DNA of 64,000 bases from Candidatus Fraserbacteria bacterium (GCA_029262795.1 JAJCYT010000021.1:1-64000); one strand, 5' to 3'. Numbered from the stretch's first letter, positions 50,709 through 60,182 are shown. Numbers and translations are program-made. The notes: generated by a model not told the origin, from the sequence alone.

Positions 50709-51485
50709 ATGGCTCGGATCAGTCGCAAACAAGTGAGATTAATCACCGCCATCGTGCTGTTCATCGGCATGGTGATTGTGTTGCTGGCGCCGTATACCAC
50801 GGGGATTCCGTTGCATGAGTGGTTGGGATTTTTGATTCTCATTCCTTGGTTCATTCATATGATTGTGGACTGGAAGTGGATTGTGTCCACGACCCGTACC
50901 TTTTTTAAGAAGGGGACGGGGCGGTCGAAGTTCAATTATGTGTTGGATTGGCTTTTGTTCTTTTTGCTGACGGTGATGATTGTGTCCGGCGTGTTGATTT
51001 CGGAAGCTGCTTTGCCGACCATCGGCATCCACATTGACGTTGATCCATTCTGGTTCGTGATGCACACCATTGCGTCTCGCTTTTTCATGATGTTGTTGGG
51101 CGTTCACATGGCCATGCATCTGATTTGGATTTTCCTTGCGCTCAAGCGCTCGTCTGCTGGAATGGTGGATCAGGAATTGAACAGCGAGCCCACCATCTCT
51201 AGGAAACGAGGTTCGTTTTCACATCACGCGATTCGACCCATCCTGATCATCGGGCTGGCGGCTGGGATGATTGCCATTGTGGTGCTGCCCCTGGGCCTGA
51301 CGGATTGGGCGCAAGAGATCCGGCCTGCCGGCATCGAAGCCTCAGAAGAAGCCAGAGCACGACCCATGGGCATTGAAACCACCCTGATTGATTTGTATTG
51401 GGGCGGCATCATTATGGGCATTCCAGCATTGATCACGCTGAGTGTGTTGGGCCTCTTTCGCCTTTTCAAACTGATGAGAAAATAA
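50709..51485 (+). CDS. Membrane protein with DUF4405 (cytochrome-b-like helices)
   Basis: From the ATG at 50709 (AAAGGGG upstream) the 258-residue protein has about five transmembrane helices. LHEWLGFLILIPWFIHMIVDW matches the DUF4405 type in which paired His on helices may bind heme. The C-terminal half has further helices (PILIIGLAAGMIAIVVLPLG). Role in electron transport is an inference. Confidence 0.7.
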   Translation: MARISRKQVRLITAIVLFIGMVIVLLAPYTTGIPLHEWLGFLILIPWFIHMIVDWKWIVSTTRTFFKKGTGRSKFNYVLDWLLFFLLTVMIVSGVLISEAALPTIGIHIDVDPFWFVMHTIASRFFMMLLGVHMAMHLIWIFLALKRSSAGMVDQELNSEPTISRKRGSFSHHAIRPILIIGLAAGMIAIVVLPLGLTDWAQEIRPAGIEASEEARARPMGIETTLIDLYWGGIIMGIPALITLSVLGLFRLFKLMRK

Positions 51486-51566
51486 ACGCTCGCCGCTGAA
51501 GATCGCCCCAACCAACGATGCGCTGGTTTAAGGCCCGACGGTCCATGCGGCCTGATAACGCAAGAC

Positions 51567-52382
51567 TTATCGGGTGAAAATCGCGATGGCTCGGGGGTTA
51601 TCCCCCACGGGGATGTTGGTCCCGAGATTGGTGTTGGTGGCAACATCGATCACCGATACGTCATTGTCAAGAAAATTGACCACGTAGGCGGTGGTGCCAT
51701 CCGGCGTGATGGCTATGGCTATGGGCGCATCCCCCACGGCGATGTCGGGGCCGATGTTGGTATTCGTGGCAACATCGATGACAGACACATCATTGTCAAA
51801 GTTATTGACCACGTAGGCGGTGGTGCCATCAGGCGTAATGGCTATGGCTATGGGCGCATCCCCCACGGCGATGTCGGGGCCGATGTTGGTATTCGTGGCA
51901 ATATCGATGACAGACACATCATTGTCATTGTTATTGACCACGTAGGCGGTGGTGCCATCAGGCGTGATGGCTATGGCTACGGGCGCATCCCCCACGGCGA
52001 TGTCGGGGCCGATGTTGGTATTCGTGGCAATATCGATCACCGATGCATCATTGTCATTCCCATTTGTCACGTAGGCGGTGGTGCCATCCGGCGTGATGGC
52101 TATGGCTATGGGCAAAACCCCAACGGCGATGTCGGGGCCGATGTTGGTGTTCGTGGCAATATCGATGACAGACACATCATTGTCAAGGTTATTGACCACG
52201 TAAGCAGTGGTGCCATCCGGCGTGATGGCTATGAATGAGGGATCAGTCCCAACGGCGATGTCGGGGCCGATGTTGGCCTGGGTGAGGGCGTCTACCGTTC
52301 CAGCACCAAATTGCAACAACATGATCCCCGAAAGGAACGCAACAACAACGCGATATCGCAAGAAATAAAAGAATGATTTCAA
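51567..52382 (-). CDS. Exported YVTN-type beta-propeller with near-identical repeats
   Basis: TTG start preceded by GGTCAAGGGGT. The leader (MKSFFYFLRYRVVVAFLSGI) is related to the exported-protein family at 57-62 kb, but without a lipobox Cys. The body is five tandem 43-residue YVTN blades of type NIGPDIAVGDAPIAIAITPD with GTTAYVVNN.DNDVSVID, encoded by 129-bp units (starts at 51675, 51804, 51933, 52062, 52191). Unit identity is very high, indicating recent expansion or gene conversion. It would form a binding scaffold. Confidence 0.8.
   Translation of the reverse strand: MKSFFYFLRYRVVVAFLSGIMLLQFGAGTVDALTQANIGPDIAVGTDPSFIAITPDGTTAYVVNNLDNDVSVIDIATNTNIGPDIAVGVLPIAIAITPDGTTAYVTNGNDNDASVIDIATNTNIGPDIAVGDAPVAIAITPDGTTAYVVNNNDNDVSVIDIATNTNIGPDIAVGDAPIAIAITPDGTTAYVVNNFDNDVSVIDVATNTNIGPDIAVGDAPIAIAITPDGTTAYVVNFLDNDVSVIDVATNTNLGTNIPVGDNPRAIAIFTR
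51675..52319. repeat. Five tandem 129-bp coding repeats
   Basis: ATTGACCACGTAGGCGGTGG-type units recur every 129 bases; differences between neighbours are few. Copy number may vary between strains. Confidence 0.85.
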
Positions 52383-52482
52383 CCTAACCCCTTGACCAGA
52401 TTTCTGATTTACGCATAGTTTAATACAAATGAAGAAAACAAGTCAATCTCAGTATCCTTTTCGTGAACTGCCCTTATAAAAA

Positions 52483-52612
52483 GCCCTATGGACCAATGGC
52501 GACGCCAAAGGGATCACTGTGATTACCACCGGAGGAGATGAGCGTTTGCGCGCCCGCAGCACACAGGATCCACAATCCAAATATCGCCATTGAGTGCGAT
52601 GGCCTAGCGTCG
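52483..52612 (-). pseudogene. Frameshifted relic of a beta-propeller or NHL-like gene
   Basis: On the minus strand, AIALNGDIWIVDP continues in another frame as GAQTLISSGGNHSDPFGVA plus IGP then a stop. The pattern resembles propeller repeats with DPVTGAQTLVSSGG-type blades. Only about 130 bp remains and the frames do not join. It sits between the YVTN gene and the exported protein at 52614. Confidence 0.5.
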
Positions 52613-52613
52613 A

Positions 52614-53585
52614 TCATTCTCCTAACAACAGTGGGTCGAAAAACTCCAATGGAAAATCTGTGACCTCGATGTCTTTGATCTGGATGGTGGTGAAGTTTCC
52701 GGGAATAATATGATTTTCGATCATGTATTCCTTGATAAATGTGCTGTTGAAAATTCTGGTGGTGGTGCCATTGCTATCCGTATATTCAAACGGTTCGTAG
52801 TTGCGCCAGTCATAATGGTGGGTGTGGATCAAATCGCCATCGGCATCCATGAATTCCAGCTTGTTCAAAAAGCCGTTGACAAAGGCCACCGCCCTGATTC
52901 TTGGAAACGGTTCGGACTCTCGGCGGGCTTCGATGGCTTCCACAAAGAACTCGGCCAGCGGCGCTTCCTTGGTCACTTCAACAAACTTAAAGGTTCCATT
53001 TTCATTGCGGACCCGGAAATCCAGCGTGTATTCCGGGGCAGGCACGCCTGGATCTTCATTCAAAAAAGCACGATCCCCAATAAAGTATTTGCCTTCAATG
53101 CCGCGCACCAGCAGCCCCATGGCTTCGTAGACGTTGGCATCGCCAAACACCTCGAACTGCCCTTCCACTTTGATGGGGGTGATCAGCGAGGGATTCCAGA
53201 AAAAGATATCAAACTCGCGGCGCTCGTCCTCATTTTTGCGAATGATAAAGGTGTCTCCGGCCAGTTCTTCAGGGGCCAGATATTCAATTCGGGTCAACGT
53301 GAGCAGGCTGTCATCTGGAAATTTGTTCGACACGCGGATGGTGGCCTGCTGCCTGGAATCGCTGCGGATGGCCTCAATGTCCATCACCACGCTGGAACCC
53401 GGAATGCCGCCATTGGCAAATGCCTGAAAACCATCGTTCCAGAAGGGGCGCGTTACCCCGCCCAAATTTGCTCTTTCCCTTTGCGCGATGTCTTCATCAG
53501 TGGGTTCACTTGTTAAAATCTGACCCAACATCGTCATGGACGCCAAACTCACCAACAACAAATACACAGATATTTTTCTGAACAC
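52614..53585 (-). CDS. Exported protein of unknown function
   Basis: GTG start with GAGGAGG upstream. The 323-residue product has a signal peptide (FRKISVYLLLVSLASMTMLG) and a beta-rich body with pairs such as DIFFWNPSLITPIKVEGQFE, YTLDFRVRNENGTFKF and LIHTHHYDWRNYEPFEY. It may be related to outer-membrane lipoprotein-sorting proteins, but I am not confident. Function unknown. Confidence 0.55.
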   Translation of the reverse strand: MFRKISVYLLLVSLASMTMLGQILTSEPTDEDIAQRERANLGGVTRPFWNDGFQAFANGGIPGSSVVMDIEAIRSDSRQQATIRVSNKFPDDSLLTLTRIEYLAPEELAGDTFIIRKNEDERREFDIFFWNPSLITPIKVEGQFEVFGDANVYEAMGLLVRGIEGKYFIGDRAFLNEDPGVPAPEYTLDFRVRNENGTFKFVEVTKEAPLAEFFVEAIEARRESEPFPRIRAVAFVNGFLNKLEFMDADGDLIHTHHYDWRNYEPFEYTDSNGTTTRIFNSTFIKEYMIENHIIPGNFTTIQIKDIEVTDFPLEFFDPLLLGE

Positions 53586-53739
53586 AGACCATCCTCCTCA
53601 ATGTGCTAGTCAATACCACTTTAACACAGATTCGCCGAGTTGACGAAAAGTCAATACCATCATATAAGCTGTCACGCTGGCTTTGACTCACAATTAAATC
53701 GCTGACGCCGTATAAAAAAATCATTCAAGGGGTGTATCC

Positions 53740-54126
53740 ATGTTTACAGAAAAAGAATTGGAATATCTGCATTCACAGCCATTGGCCAGAATCGCCACCG
53801 TGTCTGACGACGGGCAAGTGGATGTGGCCGCTGTGGCCTTCGATTTCGATGGAAAATATTTTTACATCAGCGGACTGCGAATGGTGAAAACGCTCAAATA
53901 CAAAAACACACTGACCAACGGCAAAGCGGCACTGGTGGTCGATGATCTGGTGGAGGGCAACCCGCGCGCACCACGCGGCATCAAGATGCACGGCATTGGA
54001 AAGATTGTGGAATGGGATGGTTACGCCGGTCAAAAGGAATACATCCAGTTTGAATCCACCGGCCACTGGAGCTGGGGCATCCATGACACCGAACAACGCA
54101 CGGTGGTCGAGAAAACAATTTATTGA
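53740..54126 (+). CDS. PPOX-class oxidoreductase (pyridoxamine-oxidase-like fold)
   Basis: The 128-residue protein has the PPOX split-barrel layout: MFTEKELEYLHSQPLARIAT and VSDDGQVDVAAVAF, then ISGLRMVKTLKYKNTLTNGK. Such proteins bind flavin (FMN or F420). AAGGGG precedes the ATG, similar to the signal of the exported family. The substrate is unknown. Confidence 0.8.
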   Translation: MFTEKELEYLHSQPLARIATVSDDGQVDVAAVAFDFDGKYFYISGLRMVKTLKYKNTLTNGKAALVVDDLVEGNPRAPRGIKMHGIGKIVEWDGYAGQKEYIQFESTGHWSWGIHDTEQRTVVEKTIY

Positions 54127-54171
54127 TGTGGTTGTTAAAGAAATGCTGATTGTATCAAAGAGTCAGAACAA

Positions 54172-54198
54172 ATGATTTCATTCAAAAACCCCTTGACC
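54172..54198 (-). pseudogene. Relic leader of the exported-protein family
   Basis: Minus-strand GGTCAAGGGGT lies just upstream of ATGAAATCATTT, the start signature of the exported family, but the frame stops within nine codons. This is a solitary remnant of the leader cassette. Confidence 0.5.
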
Positions 54199-54437
54199 TG
54201 CTCTCTCTGTTTACATCAGTTTAATGTAGTGGCGTTGTTGAATAACTCCCTAAAGAGTGAAATCAATAATTTGCATTTGCAAAGTCCATTCTTGGTTGCT
54301 GGGCTTGAAAAAGAAACAGTTGTTATGATGATGGCTAAGAGTTGGAACCAAGGACATTTCGAGAGAGGAAACTGTTCCAAAGAGGAGAACGCAAGAAACA
54401 ATCTTGTCCTCAATACAAGAACCGGAGGTTTAAGAAG

Positions 54438-54806
54438 ATGCAAAACGAACATGTAACAGTTGTTTACAAGTGGACGGCGAAACCCGGAAAACTAGAAGAA
54501 CTAGCCTCAATCTACGCTGATGTAACCGATGCGATGGAGAAGAATGAGCCGGGTGCAGAGTCGGTTCACTGTTATGTCTCGGAAAAAGATGGTGCTCTGT
54601 ACGTGCGCGATGAATTCAAGGACGCTGCCGCTTTAGGCTTTCATTTGCAGACCACCGCGCAAAACCATTTCCCTCAACTGCTTTCTATTGCGACACCTGG
54701 CCCCTTCTTCTTCTTTGGAGAGGTTCCTCAGGAACTGAAGGACGCCACTGAACAAATGCGACTTGGTGCTGAATTTGCGACACATACGTCAGGATTCGAT
54801 CGCTGA
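54438..54806 (+). CDS. ABM-domain monooxygenase-like protein
   Basis: From the ATG at 54438 (GGAGG nine bases upstream) the 122-residue product has the dimeric alpha/beta barrel pattern VTVVYKWTAKPGKLEELASI and SVHCYVSEKDGALYVRDEF. The open frame upstream is not needed. It is of the same broad class as the gene at 39748. A terminator follows. Confidence 0.78.
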   Translation: MQNEHVTVVYKWTAKPGKLEELASIYADVTDAMEKNEPGAESVHCYVSEKDGALYVRDEFKDAAALGFHLQTTAQNHFPQLLSIATPGPFFFFGEVPQELKDATEQMRLGAEFATHTSGFDR

Positions 54807-54841
54807 TTGCCATCCTGGCAGTTTCCTGAAGTATTGGATGG

Positions 54842-54880
54842 CACCCGATCAAGATATCGGATCGGGTGTCTTCATTTTTT
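54842..54880 (+). terminator. Terminator after the ABM-domain gene
   Basis: CACCCGATC and GATCGGGTG form a 9-bp stem followed by a T-rich run (TCTTCATTTTTT). Confidence 0.8.
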
Positions 54881-54909
54881 CATAAGAGAGTTATTCAACA
54901 CCGCCCCAT

Positions 54910-55545
54910 TCAAGGGAGAAAAGTCGCCAAACAGTTGAGATCCGAATTCATGGTGCGATTGAAAGGGTTGGCCGTGCTAGGGCCAACTGGTATCCCGCAA
55001 TCTGTCCACATTGAAAAATCACCTGCGGGTGCTGCTGTAAGGGCCACCACTGTGCCTGCTGGGAAAGTTGCGCTGCAAACCCCTGGACAACTAATGCCAC
55101 CTATATTGGTTGTGACCAAACCAGGACCCGACAAAACCACCGTGAGTGTAAACATCTGCACAAAGTTGGCCGTAATCGTCGCTGCTTCGGTCATCCCGTG
55201 ATTGCACACATTGCCGGAAGGATTGCTGCAATTGACCCAACTGTCGAAATCAAAGCCGGAAGCTGGCGTGGCGGTCAGCGTTTGGGTCGTGCCCAGGCCA
55301 ACCGAGTCAGTACAAGTGCCACTGATGGAGCCGCTTGAGATGGAGCAATTGATGTTGTTGTCCGCACCCACAACCGTGCCACTACCTGTACCGTTGACGG
55401 TGAGGTCCCCAGACCCGCCTCCCAACAGCAACAACAGAAGCAGCAGGATGATGCCAAGGTTATCGCTCTGTGTACAGCCTTGTACAAACGTGAAGAGGGA
55501 TGCAAAGAAAACGCCTAACCCCGAAAAGCGCACCAACTTCCTCAC
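54910..55545 (-). CDS. Exported lipoprotein with divergent InlB-like repeats
   Basis: The 211-residue product has a leader (MRKLVRFSGLGVFFASLFTF) with the lipobox VQGC, a second hydrophobic run (IILLLLLLLLGGG), then repeats of type GSGTVVGADNNINC...LTATPASGFDFDSW resembling divergent InlB B-repeats. It is similar to the truncated gene at the right edge. AGGAGG precedes the start. A cell-surface adhesion role is an inference. Confidence 0.7.
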   Translation of the reverse strand: MRKLVRFSGLGVFFASLFTFVQGCTQSDNLGIILLLLLLLLGGGSGDLTVNGTGSGTVVGADNNINCSISSGSISGTCTDSVGLGTTQTLTATPASGFDFDSWVNCSNPSGNVCNHGMTEAATITANFVQMFTLTVVLSGPGLVTTNIGGISCPGVCSATFPAGTVVALTAAPAGDFSMWTDCGIPVGPSTANPFNRTMNSDLNCLATFLP

Positions 55546-55754
55546 ATCAGCCTCCTAGACAATGCCAACCTTTATGAAACTTAATGATAACCTATATTGA
55601 GATCACAAGTCAATTGCAGTGCTGTTTGACCGAACTCAAAAGGCAAACCCTGTCGAGGCACGCTGATTGTTGGGAAAAATCAAAACGCTGGTTGGACGAA
55701 ATCACGACCCTGAGATTGGCGATATGGTTTGATTAGATTTTGACTGAAAACCCG

Positions 55755-56303
55755 TTAATGAACTTGCGTTTGAAGTCGGCGTAGATCAGGCGGGTCTTTC
55801 AAAGTAAAACCTGACGCACAAACCTGACCAAGACATGTGAGCCGATGCCCAGGATCAAAGCGCTGATTGGATGCAGTCAGGACACTGAAGTTGACGGTGA
55901 TGATCAGGTCATCATCGGGTGAATCAATGGTGCAGGTGCTGAGGACAGGGTTTGGACAATTTTTCCAACTGTCGAAGGCAAATCCAAGTGCGGGTGTCGC
56001 CACCAATATCACAGTGTTGCCGCCGCTCAAGATCACATTGCTGTCTTTACATCCCCCACCAGCAACGCCATCGGTAATGGTGCAATCAATTAAGGCAACT
56101 TTATTTGCGTCCGTCACATGGCCACTGCCCGTACCTTGAATTTCCAGCGAGAATTCACATCCCTGCACGAGTATCATCAACAAGAGGAAAAACGCAGCCA
56201 GTGTGCCTTCCTTGGATTGGAACCCCGAAAGCAGGCCAACCAGCAATACACCAACCGATGCCATTCCCGAATATTTAAGAAACTTCCCCAACCTGGCCTC
56301 CAT
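55755..56303 (-). CDS. Exported lipoprotein-like protein related to 54910-55545
   Basis: The 182-residue product has a leader (SGMASVGVLLVGLLSGFQSK) and a lipoprotein-like LVQGC, then one repeat with GSGHVTDANKVALIDCT and PALGFAFDSW. The C-terminal 30 residues after VNFSVL lack the pattern of relatives and may result from a frameshift or 3' drift. The start follows a degenerate GGGTAAGGGAT. Confidence 0.55.
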   Translation of the reverse strand: MEARLGKFLKYSGMASVGVLLVGLLSGFQSKEGTLAAFFLLLMILVQGCEFSLEIQGTGSGHVTDANKVALIDCTITDGVAGGGCKDSNVILSGGNTVILVATPALGFAFDSWKNCPNPVLSTCTIDSPDDDLIITVNFSVLTASNQRFDPGHRLTCLGQVCASGFTLKDPPDLRRLQTQVH

Positions 56304-56339
56304 GAACCAAACAAATCCCTTACCCGAATACTAACAAAG

Positions 56340-56984
56340 ATGAGTATATCCGATACTGAATCATTGAAGCAATTTTGCATGATAGGGCAACAACACGCTT
56401 TCTTTGTTAAACTACAAACCATCATGGGCGATCTATCCGGCGCGGGTGTTTTTTTTATTGTGTTTTCATTTTTAATTCTGCTGGTGGCCTATCCTGTGCT
56501 GCAACGGTGGAAGGTGATTCGAAAGGAACGCAACATTGCAAAAGACCTGACCCAGTGGGCAAGCGCTCACAATTGCCAGTACCTAAACGGTCGGGTGCGC
56601 TGGAACAAAAGGAATTTTCCCACCTTCGATTATTTTTTCAAGTTCTGTTCCGGCATGTGGTACGACCTCAATCAGAGTCATCGTATTCAAGGCAACTGGC
56701 AAGGATTCGACTTTTTCGCCTGCACCGTGGATTTTACCCAAATCACCGAAAGCGAGTACTTGAGATCCAACCACACCCGCGTGATTATTTTACATGCAGG
56801 AAAACAGGACGGCGCTCGCAAACGACCCAAACTACCATCCGACTGGCACATGGAAATGAAGGACGATTATGTGCTGCTGGCCCACGAAGGTAAAATCACC
56901 TGGAGCGCCGACAGCCTCACTTACGGCCTCAACCTGATCACGGATATGCTTGCCAAACGGGAAAGCAATCTCAACGTTTCCTAG
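56340..56984 (+). CDS. Membrane-anchored protein, unknown
   Basis: From the ATG at 56340 the 214-residue product has one strong transmembrane helix near residues 34-52 (GVFFIVFSFLILLVAYPVL) followed by a soluble domain with no family recognised. Neither this nor a later ATG (56424) has a good RBS, so the start is uncertain. Confidence 0.5.
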   Translation: MSISDTESLKQFCMIGQQHAFFVKLQTIMGDLSGAGVFFIVFSFLILLVAYPVLQRWKVIRKERNIAKDLTQWASAHNCQYLNGRVRWNKRNFPTFDYFFKFCSGMWYDLNQSHRIQGNWQGFDFFACTVDFTQITESEYLRSNHTRVIILHAGKQDGARKRPKLPSDWHMEMKDDYVLLAHEGKITWSADSLTYGLNLITDMLAKRESNLNVS

Positions 56985-57080
56985 CTCTGACAAGCCCTAT
57001 TTGGTGATTTGATATGAGGCGAGGGTGATGTAACGTCCGCAAAGCTTCGATGATCCTGGCGTTGCGCTGCCTGGATTCAC

Positions 57081-58058
57081 TCAGGGCAATAGTAGATGAA
57101 CGTCCATAACGCCTCCAGGGGAGACGCCAAAGCCGCCTAAATTAACTGCATTGTTGCCATTGAGGTCTGATCGCAACACGCGGTTGTTGGCTCGGTCTGC
57201 AAAATAAATCCTGCCTGCATTGGGATCAATCGCCACGCTAAAAGCGCCTGAATCAAGCAACCCACCCAAGTTACCAAGGTCTTCAGGATTTGTTCCATTT
57301 AAGTCAGCACGCACCAACGGAGCAGCGCTTTGATCGGTCACATACATCTTGCCAGCGGCGGTATCCAGCGCTATTCCCATAGGGGCTGTAATTAAACCAC
57401 CCAGATTGCCAAGGTCTTCAGGTGTTGTTCCATTCAGGTCGGCCCGAATGACGTTCCCAGCAGAAGAATTGGTGATGTACATTTTGCCTGCAGCGGTATC
57501 AAGCGCAATTCTAAAAGCACCACTTAACAACCCACCCGGATTGCCAAGATCTTCAGGGTTGCCTCCATCCAGGTCAGTCCGCACCACGCCTCTAGCGCCA
57601 CCGTTGAGGATATACATTTTGCCTGCACTTGAGTCAATGGCCACGTCGACGGGGATGCTTAAAAAACCACCTGGATTTCCCAGGTCAATGGCATCGCCTC
57701 CGTTGAGGTTGGCACTGCCAACAATGTCGTTGACTGTCCCTGCGATGTAAATCCGCTTCCCTACAGGGTCCAGGCCAAAGCCCGCGGGAATTTCAAAGAA
57801 ATTGCCCGGCTCTCCCAGGTTCAGGGGATTGGAACCATCCAACTCAGCCCGAAAAACTTCCCCATTGTCATGATGCACAAATAGGTTTCGCACAATTTCT
57901 TCAGGGGCGTCCTGCCCGCCACCAGACAGCATCAACAGCAAAAACAGAATCAATGCCCGAAGCTGATCTTCGTTGGAACAGCCAACGATGGTGGTAAAGA
58001 TGCCTGCAAGAAATATGCCTACCGAACTGTATCGAATGGCCCGAAACAATGACTTCAT
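57081..58058 (-). CDS. Exported lipoprotein with YWTD/NHL-like propeller
   Basis: The leader is MKSLFRAIRYSSVGIFLAGI with lipobox IVGC (Cys 27), then a hydrophobic run (ALILFLLLMLSGGG). The body is a propeller of units like VRADLNGTTPEDLGNLGG and IALDTAAGKMYITNSS (about 43 residues each). GGTCAAGGGGT lies at 58064-58074. It is one of three members with the CSNEDQL leader subtype. Confidence 0.75.
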   Translation of the reverse strand: MKSLFRAIRYSSVGIFLAGIFTTIVGCSNEDQLRALILFLLLMLSGGGQDAPEEIVRNLFVHHDNGEVFRAELDGSNPLNLGEPGNFFEIPAGFGLDPVGKRIYIAGTVNDIVGSANLNGGDAIDLGNPGGFLSIPVDVAIDSSAGKMYILNGGARGVVRTDLDGGNPEDLGNPGGLLSGAFRIALDTAAGKMYITNSSAGNVIRADLNGTTPEDLGNLGGLITAPMGIALDTAAGKMYVTDQSAAPLVRADLNGTNPEDLGNLGGLLDSGAFSVAIDPNAGRIYFADRANNRVLRSDLNGNNAVNLGGFGVSPGGVMDVHLLLP

Positions 58059-58135
58059 GAAAGACCCCTTGACCTATTTCAGAGCGACTTGTCTCAACTT
58101 TGAGTGTAAACAATGCAATGCGGCTCAGTCAATTG

Positions 58136-58750
58136 TCAGTTTGAAATGGCTTTGGCTTGCAGCGAGATGCCTCCGGAAGGCGCTAACACAAACAGAGTAA
58201 TCGGGGTTCCAGGCGCGACATTGCCATCCAAGCTGCATGCTGCACTGGTCGTTACGGCTGAACTGGCCTCCACGGTTTCGGGCGTTCCAATCCAGACGCC
58301 GATGAAGTCGCCCACCTCAACGCCTGGGATGTTTGTGCTGAACGTGTTTAATCCAGCAACGCCATTGACCAAGGCGGATTCCGCCACGACCCGTATATCA
58401 GCGCCTCCAAAATCGCGAACCACTTTGAGCTGCAATTGCGTGGGGGCATCAAGAAAAATCTGCCACTCGGTAATGGTGCCATCCAATGAGGCGGGATTTA
58501 AAAGGTCAACACATAAATTAAACGCAGCGAACGTCGGGGGCAGCAACACATCCCCATCAATGGCCGGATTGCCGAACTGAAACGGCACGGGGTCCGGCAT
58601 CGCTGCGGGACCTGAGCAAAATTGCAGCAACACCAACAGCAATATGCCAAGCACGCCCTCGCGCTCGGTACAGCCTGCCAGCACGGAGATGATGCCTGCA
58701 AAGAAAACACCGACGGAACTGTAGCGAATGGCCCGAAACAATGATTTCAT
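58136..58750 (-). CDS. Exported lipoprotein, paralogue with CTEREG leader
   Basis: The 204-residue product has MKSLFRAIRYSSVGVFFAGI, lipobox LAGC, and CTEREGVLGILLLVLLQFCS. The body is a beta-rich domain (LDAPTQLQLKVVRDFGGADI) different from its neighbours. GGTCAAGGGGT at 58762-58772. Same leader as the next gene, so the body has been exchanged or diverged. Confidence 0.7.
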   Translation of the reverse strand: MKSLFRAIRYSSVGVFFAGIISVLAGCTEREGVLGILLLVLLQFCSGPAAMPDPVPFQFGNPAIDGDVLLPPTFAAFNLCVDLLNPASLDGTITEWQIFLDAPTQLQLKVVRDFGGADIRVVAESALVNGVAGLNTFSTNIPGVEVGDFIGVWIGTPETVEASSAVTTSAACSLDGNVAPGTPITLFVLAPSGGISLQAKAISN

Positions 58751-58851
58751 TAAAATAGAAAACCCCTTGACCAGATGATTTTATCTTGCAATTGAGTATA
58801 ACTCATGCACCGTTGCCCGGTCAATACAGATGACGCTTCTCATCGAATCGG

Positions 58852-60123
58852 CTACGGAAGCACATGAGGCGGCAGGATCTGTAGCGAGTCGTTGGCGCTA
58901 AAGCTACAGCCATAGAGTGTGAACGCATTGGCTGCTGCCAGGGCGGGCGCACCGGAGAGCGGAAGAATGATTTCATTGAAACCACCCGCAGACGGTGCGG
59001 TCAGCACAAACGGTCCAGCGGATTCGATGATCGTGCCCGCGCTGTCATGAACAGCAAGGAAACAGTCCGTTACGGAACCAATCAGGGAGTTGTAGGCAAT
59101 TCGCACGCTGTCCACTTGAGAAAAGTCTGTGTTGTCATCATTGCCATCGTCATACCAGGTCACCATCGCTCCTTGTGTTACATCGTTTGGATAGTCACAG
59201 CCTGTCCCGCTTCCCGAGGAGAATCTGATGGTGGGGAAGCCGTTAAACATCTGGAAGCTCATGTTGGAGGTTCCCGTTGCCGTGGGGCTGCCTGCGGTGA
59301 GGGTGCGGCGGTCAATGTCCTGAAAATAATTGGTGATAGAGGCATCGCGGGTGTTGCCAGACTGACAGGATTGATTGTTGAGCGAGTTATTCACAGAATG
59401 ATCATCAATCAGTGTGCCTACCAGTTTTACATCTCGAACTTCAACGGCCTCACCTGGATCAAGCTGACAAACAAATCGCATCGAGGTGGTGTCTGCTGGC
59501 AGCGGATAAAAGTTAAATCCAAGGTAATGCGTGCCATTCGTATTAAAGCTCAAGCCATTAAGGTAAGCGGTCCCCGATTTGGTGCCATCCACCGTCGCCT
59601 GGCAGATGACTGTGCCATTGACCTGAGTGTGGCTGACCACGTCGAACTGTAGGCGAGCAAAGCTGCTGGCATCAAAGGCGGGGCCTTCCGCACCAAGCCC
59701 CGGATAGTCAAAGATAACCTGACAAAAATTGCCATTGGGGTTCAAGGCCAGACTAAAGGACATCGTGCCACCGCCGACGGTGACATCCATTTGATTGGAG
59801 TCCCCAAAAAAACCGTTGCTGGTAATTTCCCTGGTGTTAAAGGCCGCACTGTCGGTGTTCGTAATGCCACGACTGGTCACATCGTCCACGCATGGCACGC
59901 TGAAGGATGCAGGAGCGGTGAACAAATCAAGGATGGGCATTGTCCCTGTGGGGACTGGCCCAGGGTCTGTATCTGCCACCGGCCCGGAACAGAACTGAAG
60001 CAGGATCAACAAGACCAGCCCCAAGATGCCCTCACGCTCGGTACAGCCTGCCAATACGGAAAGGATGCCTGCAAAGAAAACCCCAACAGAACTATATCGA
60101 ATCACCCGAAATATTGATTTCAT
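58852..60123 (-). CDS. Exported lipoprotein, longest paralogue
   Basis: The 423-residue product has the same leader type as the gene at 58136 (MKSIFRVIRYSSVG, VLAGC, CTEREGILGLVLLILLQFCS). The body is two halves with similar patterns (TMSFSLALNPNGNFC..FDYPG and NMSFQMFNGFPTIRFSSGSG). A related but variant GGTCAAAGGGT signal lies at 60129-60139. Function unknown; beta-sandwich likely. Confidence 0.7.
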   Translation of the reverse strand: MKSIFRVIRYSSVGVFFAGILSVLAGCTEREGILGLVLLILLQFCSGPVADTDPGPVPTGTMPILDLFTAPASFSVPCVDDVTSRGITNTDSAAFNTREITSNGFFGDSNQMDVTVGGGTMSFSLALNPNGNFCQVIFDYPGLGAEGPAFDASSFARLQFDVVSHTQVNGTVICQATVDGTKSGTAYLNGLSFNTNGTHYLGFNFYPLPADTTSMRFVCQLDPGEAVEVRDVKLVGTLIDDHSVNNSLNNQSCQSGNTRDASITNYFQDIDRRTLTAGSPTATGTSNMSFQMFNGFPTIRFSSGSGTGCDYPNDVTQGAMVTWYDDGNDDNTDFSQVDSVRIAYNSLIGSVTDCFLAVHDSAGTIIESAGPFVLTAPSAGGFNEIILPLSGAPALAAANAFTLYGCSFSANDSLQILPPHVLP

Positions 60124-60182
60124 CCATAACCCTTTGACCAGATCAAATTTTCTACTCTTTTAAAAGTAACAGTATTTGGCTA

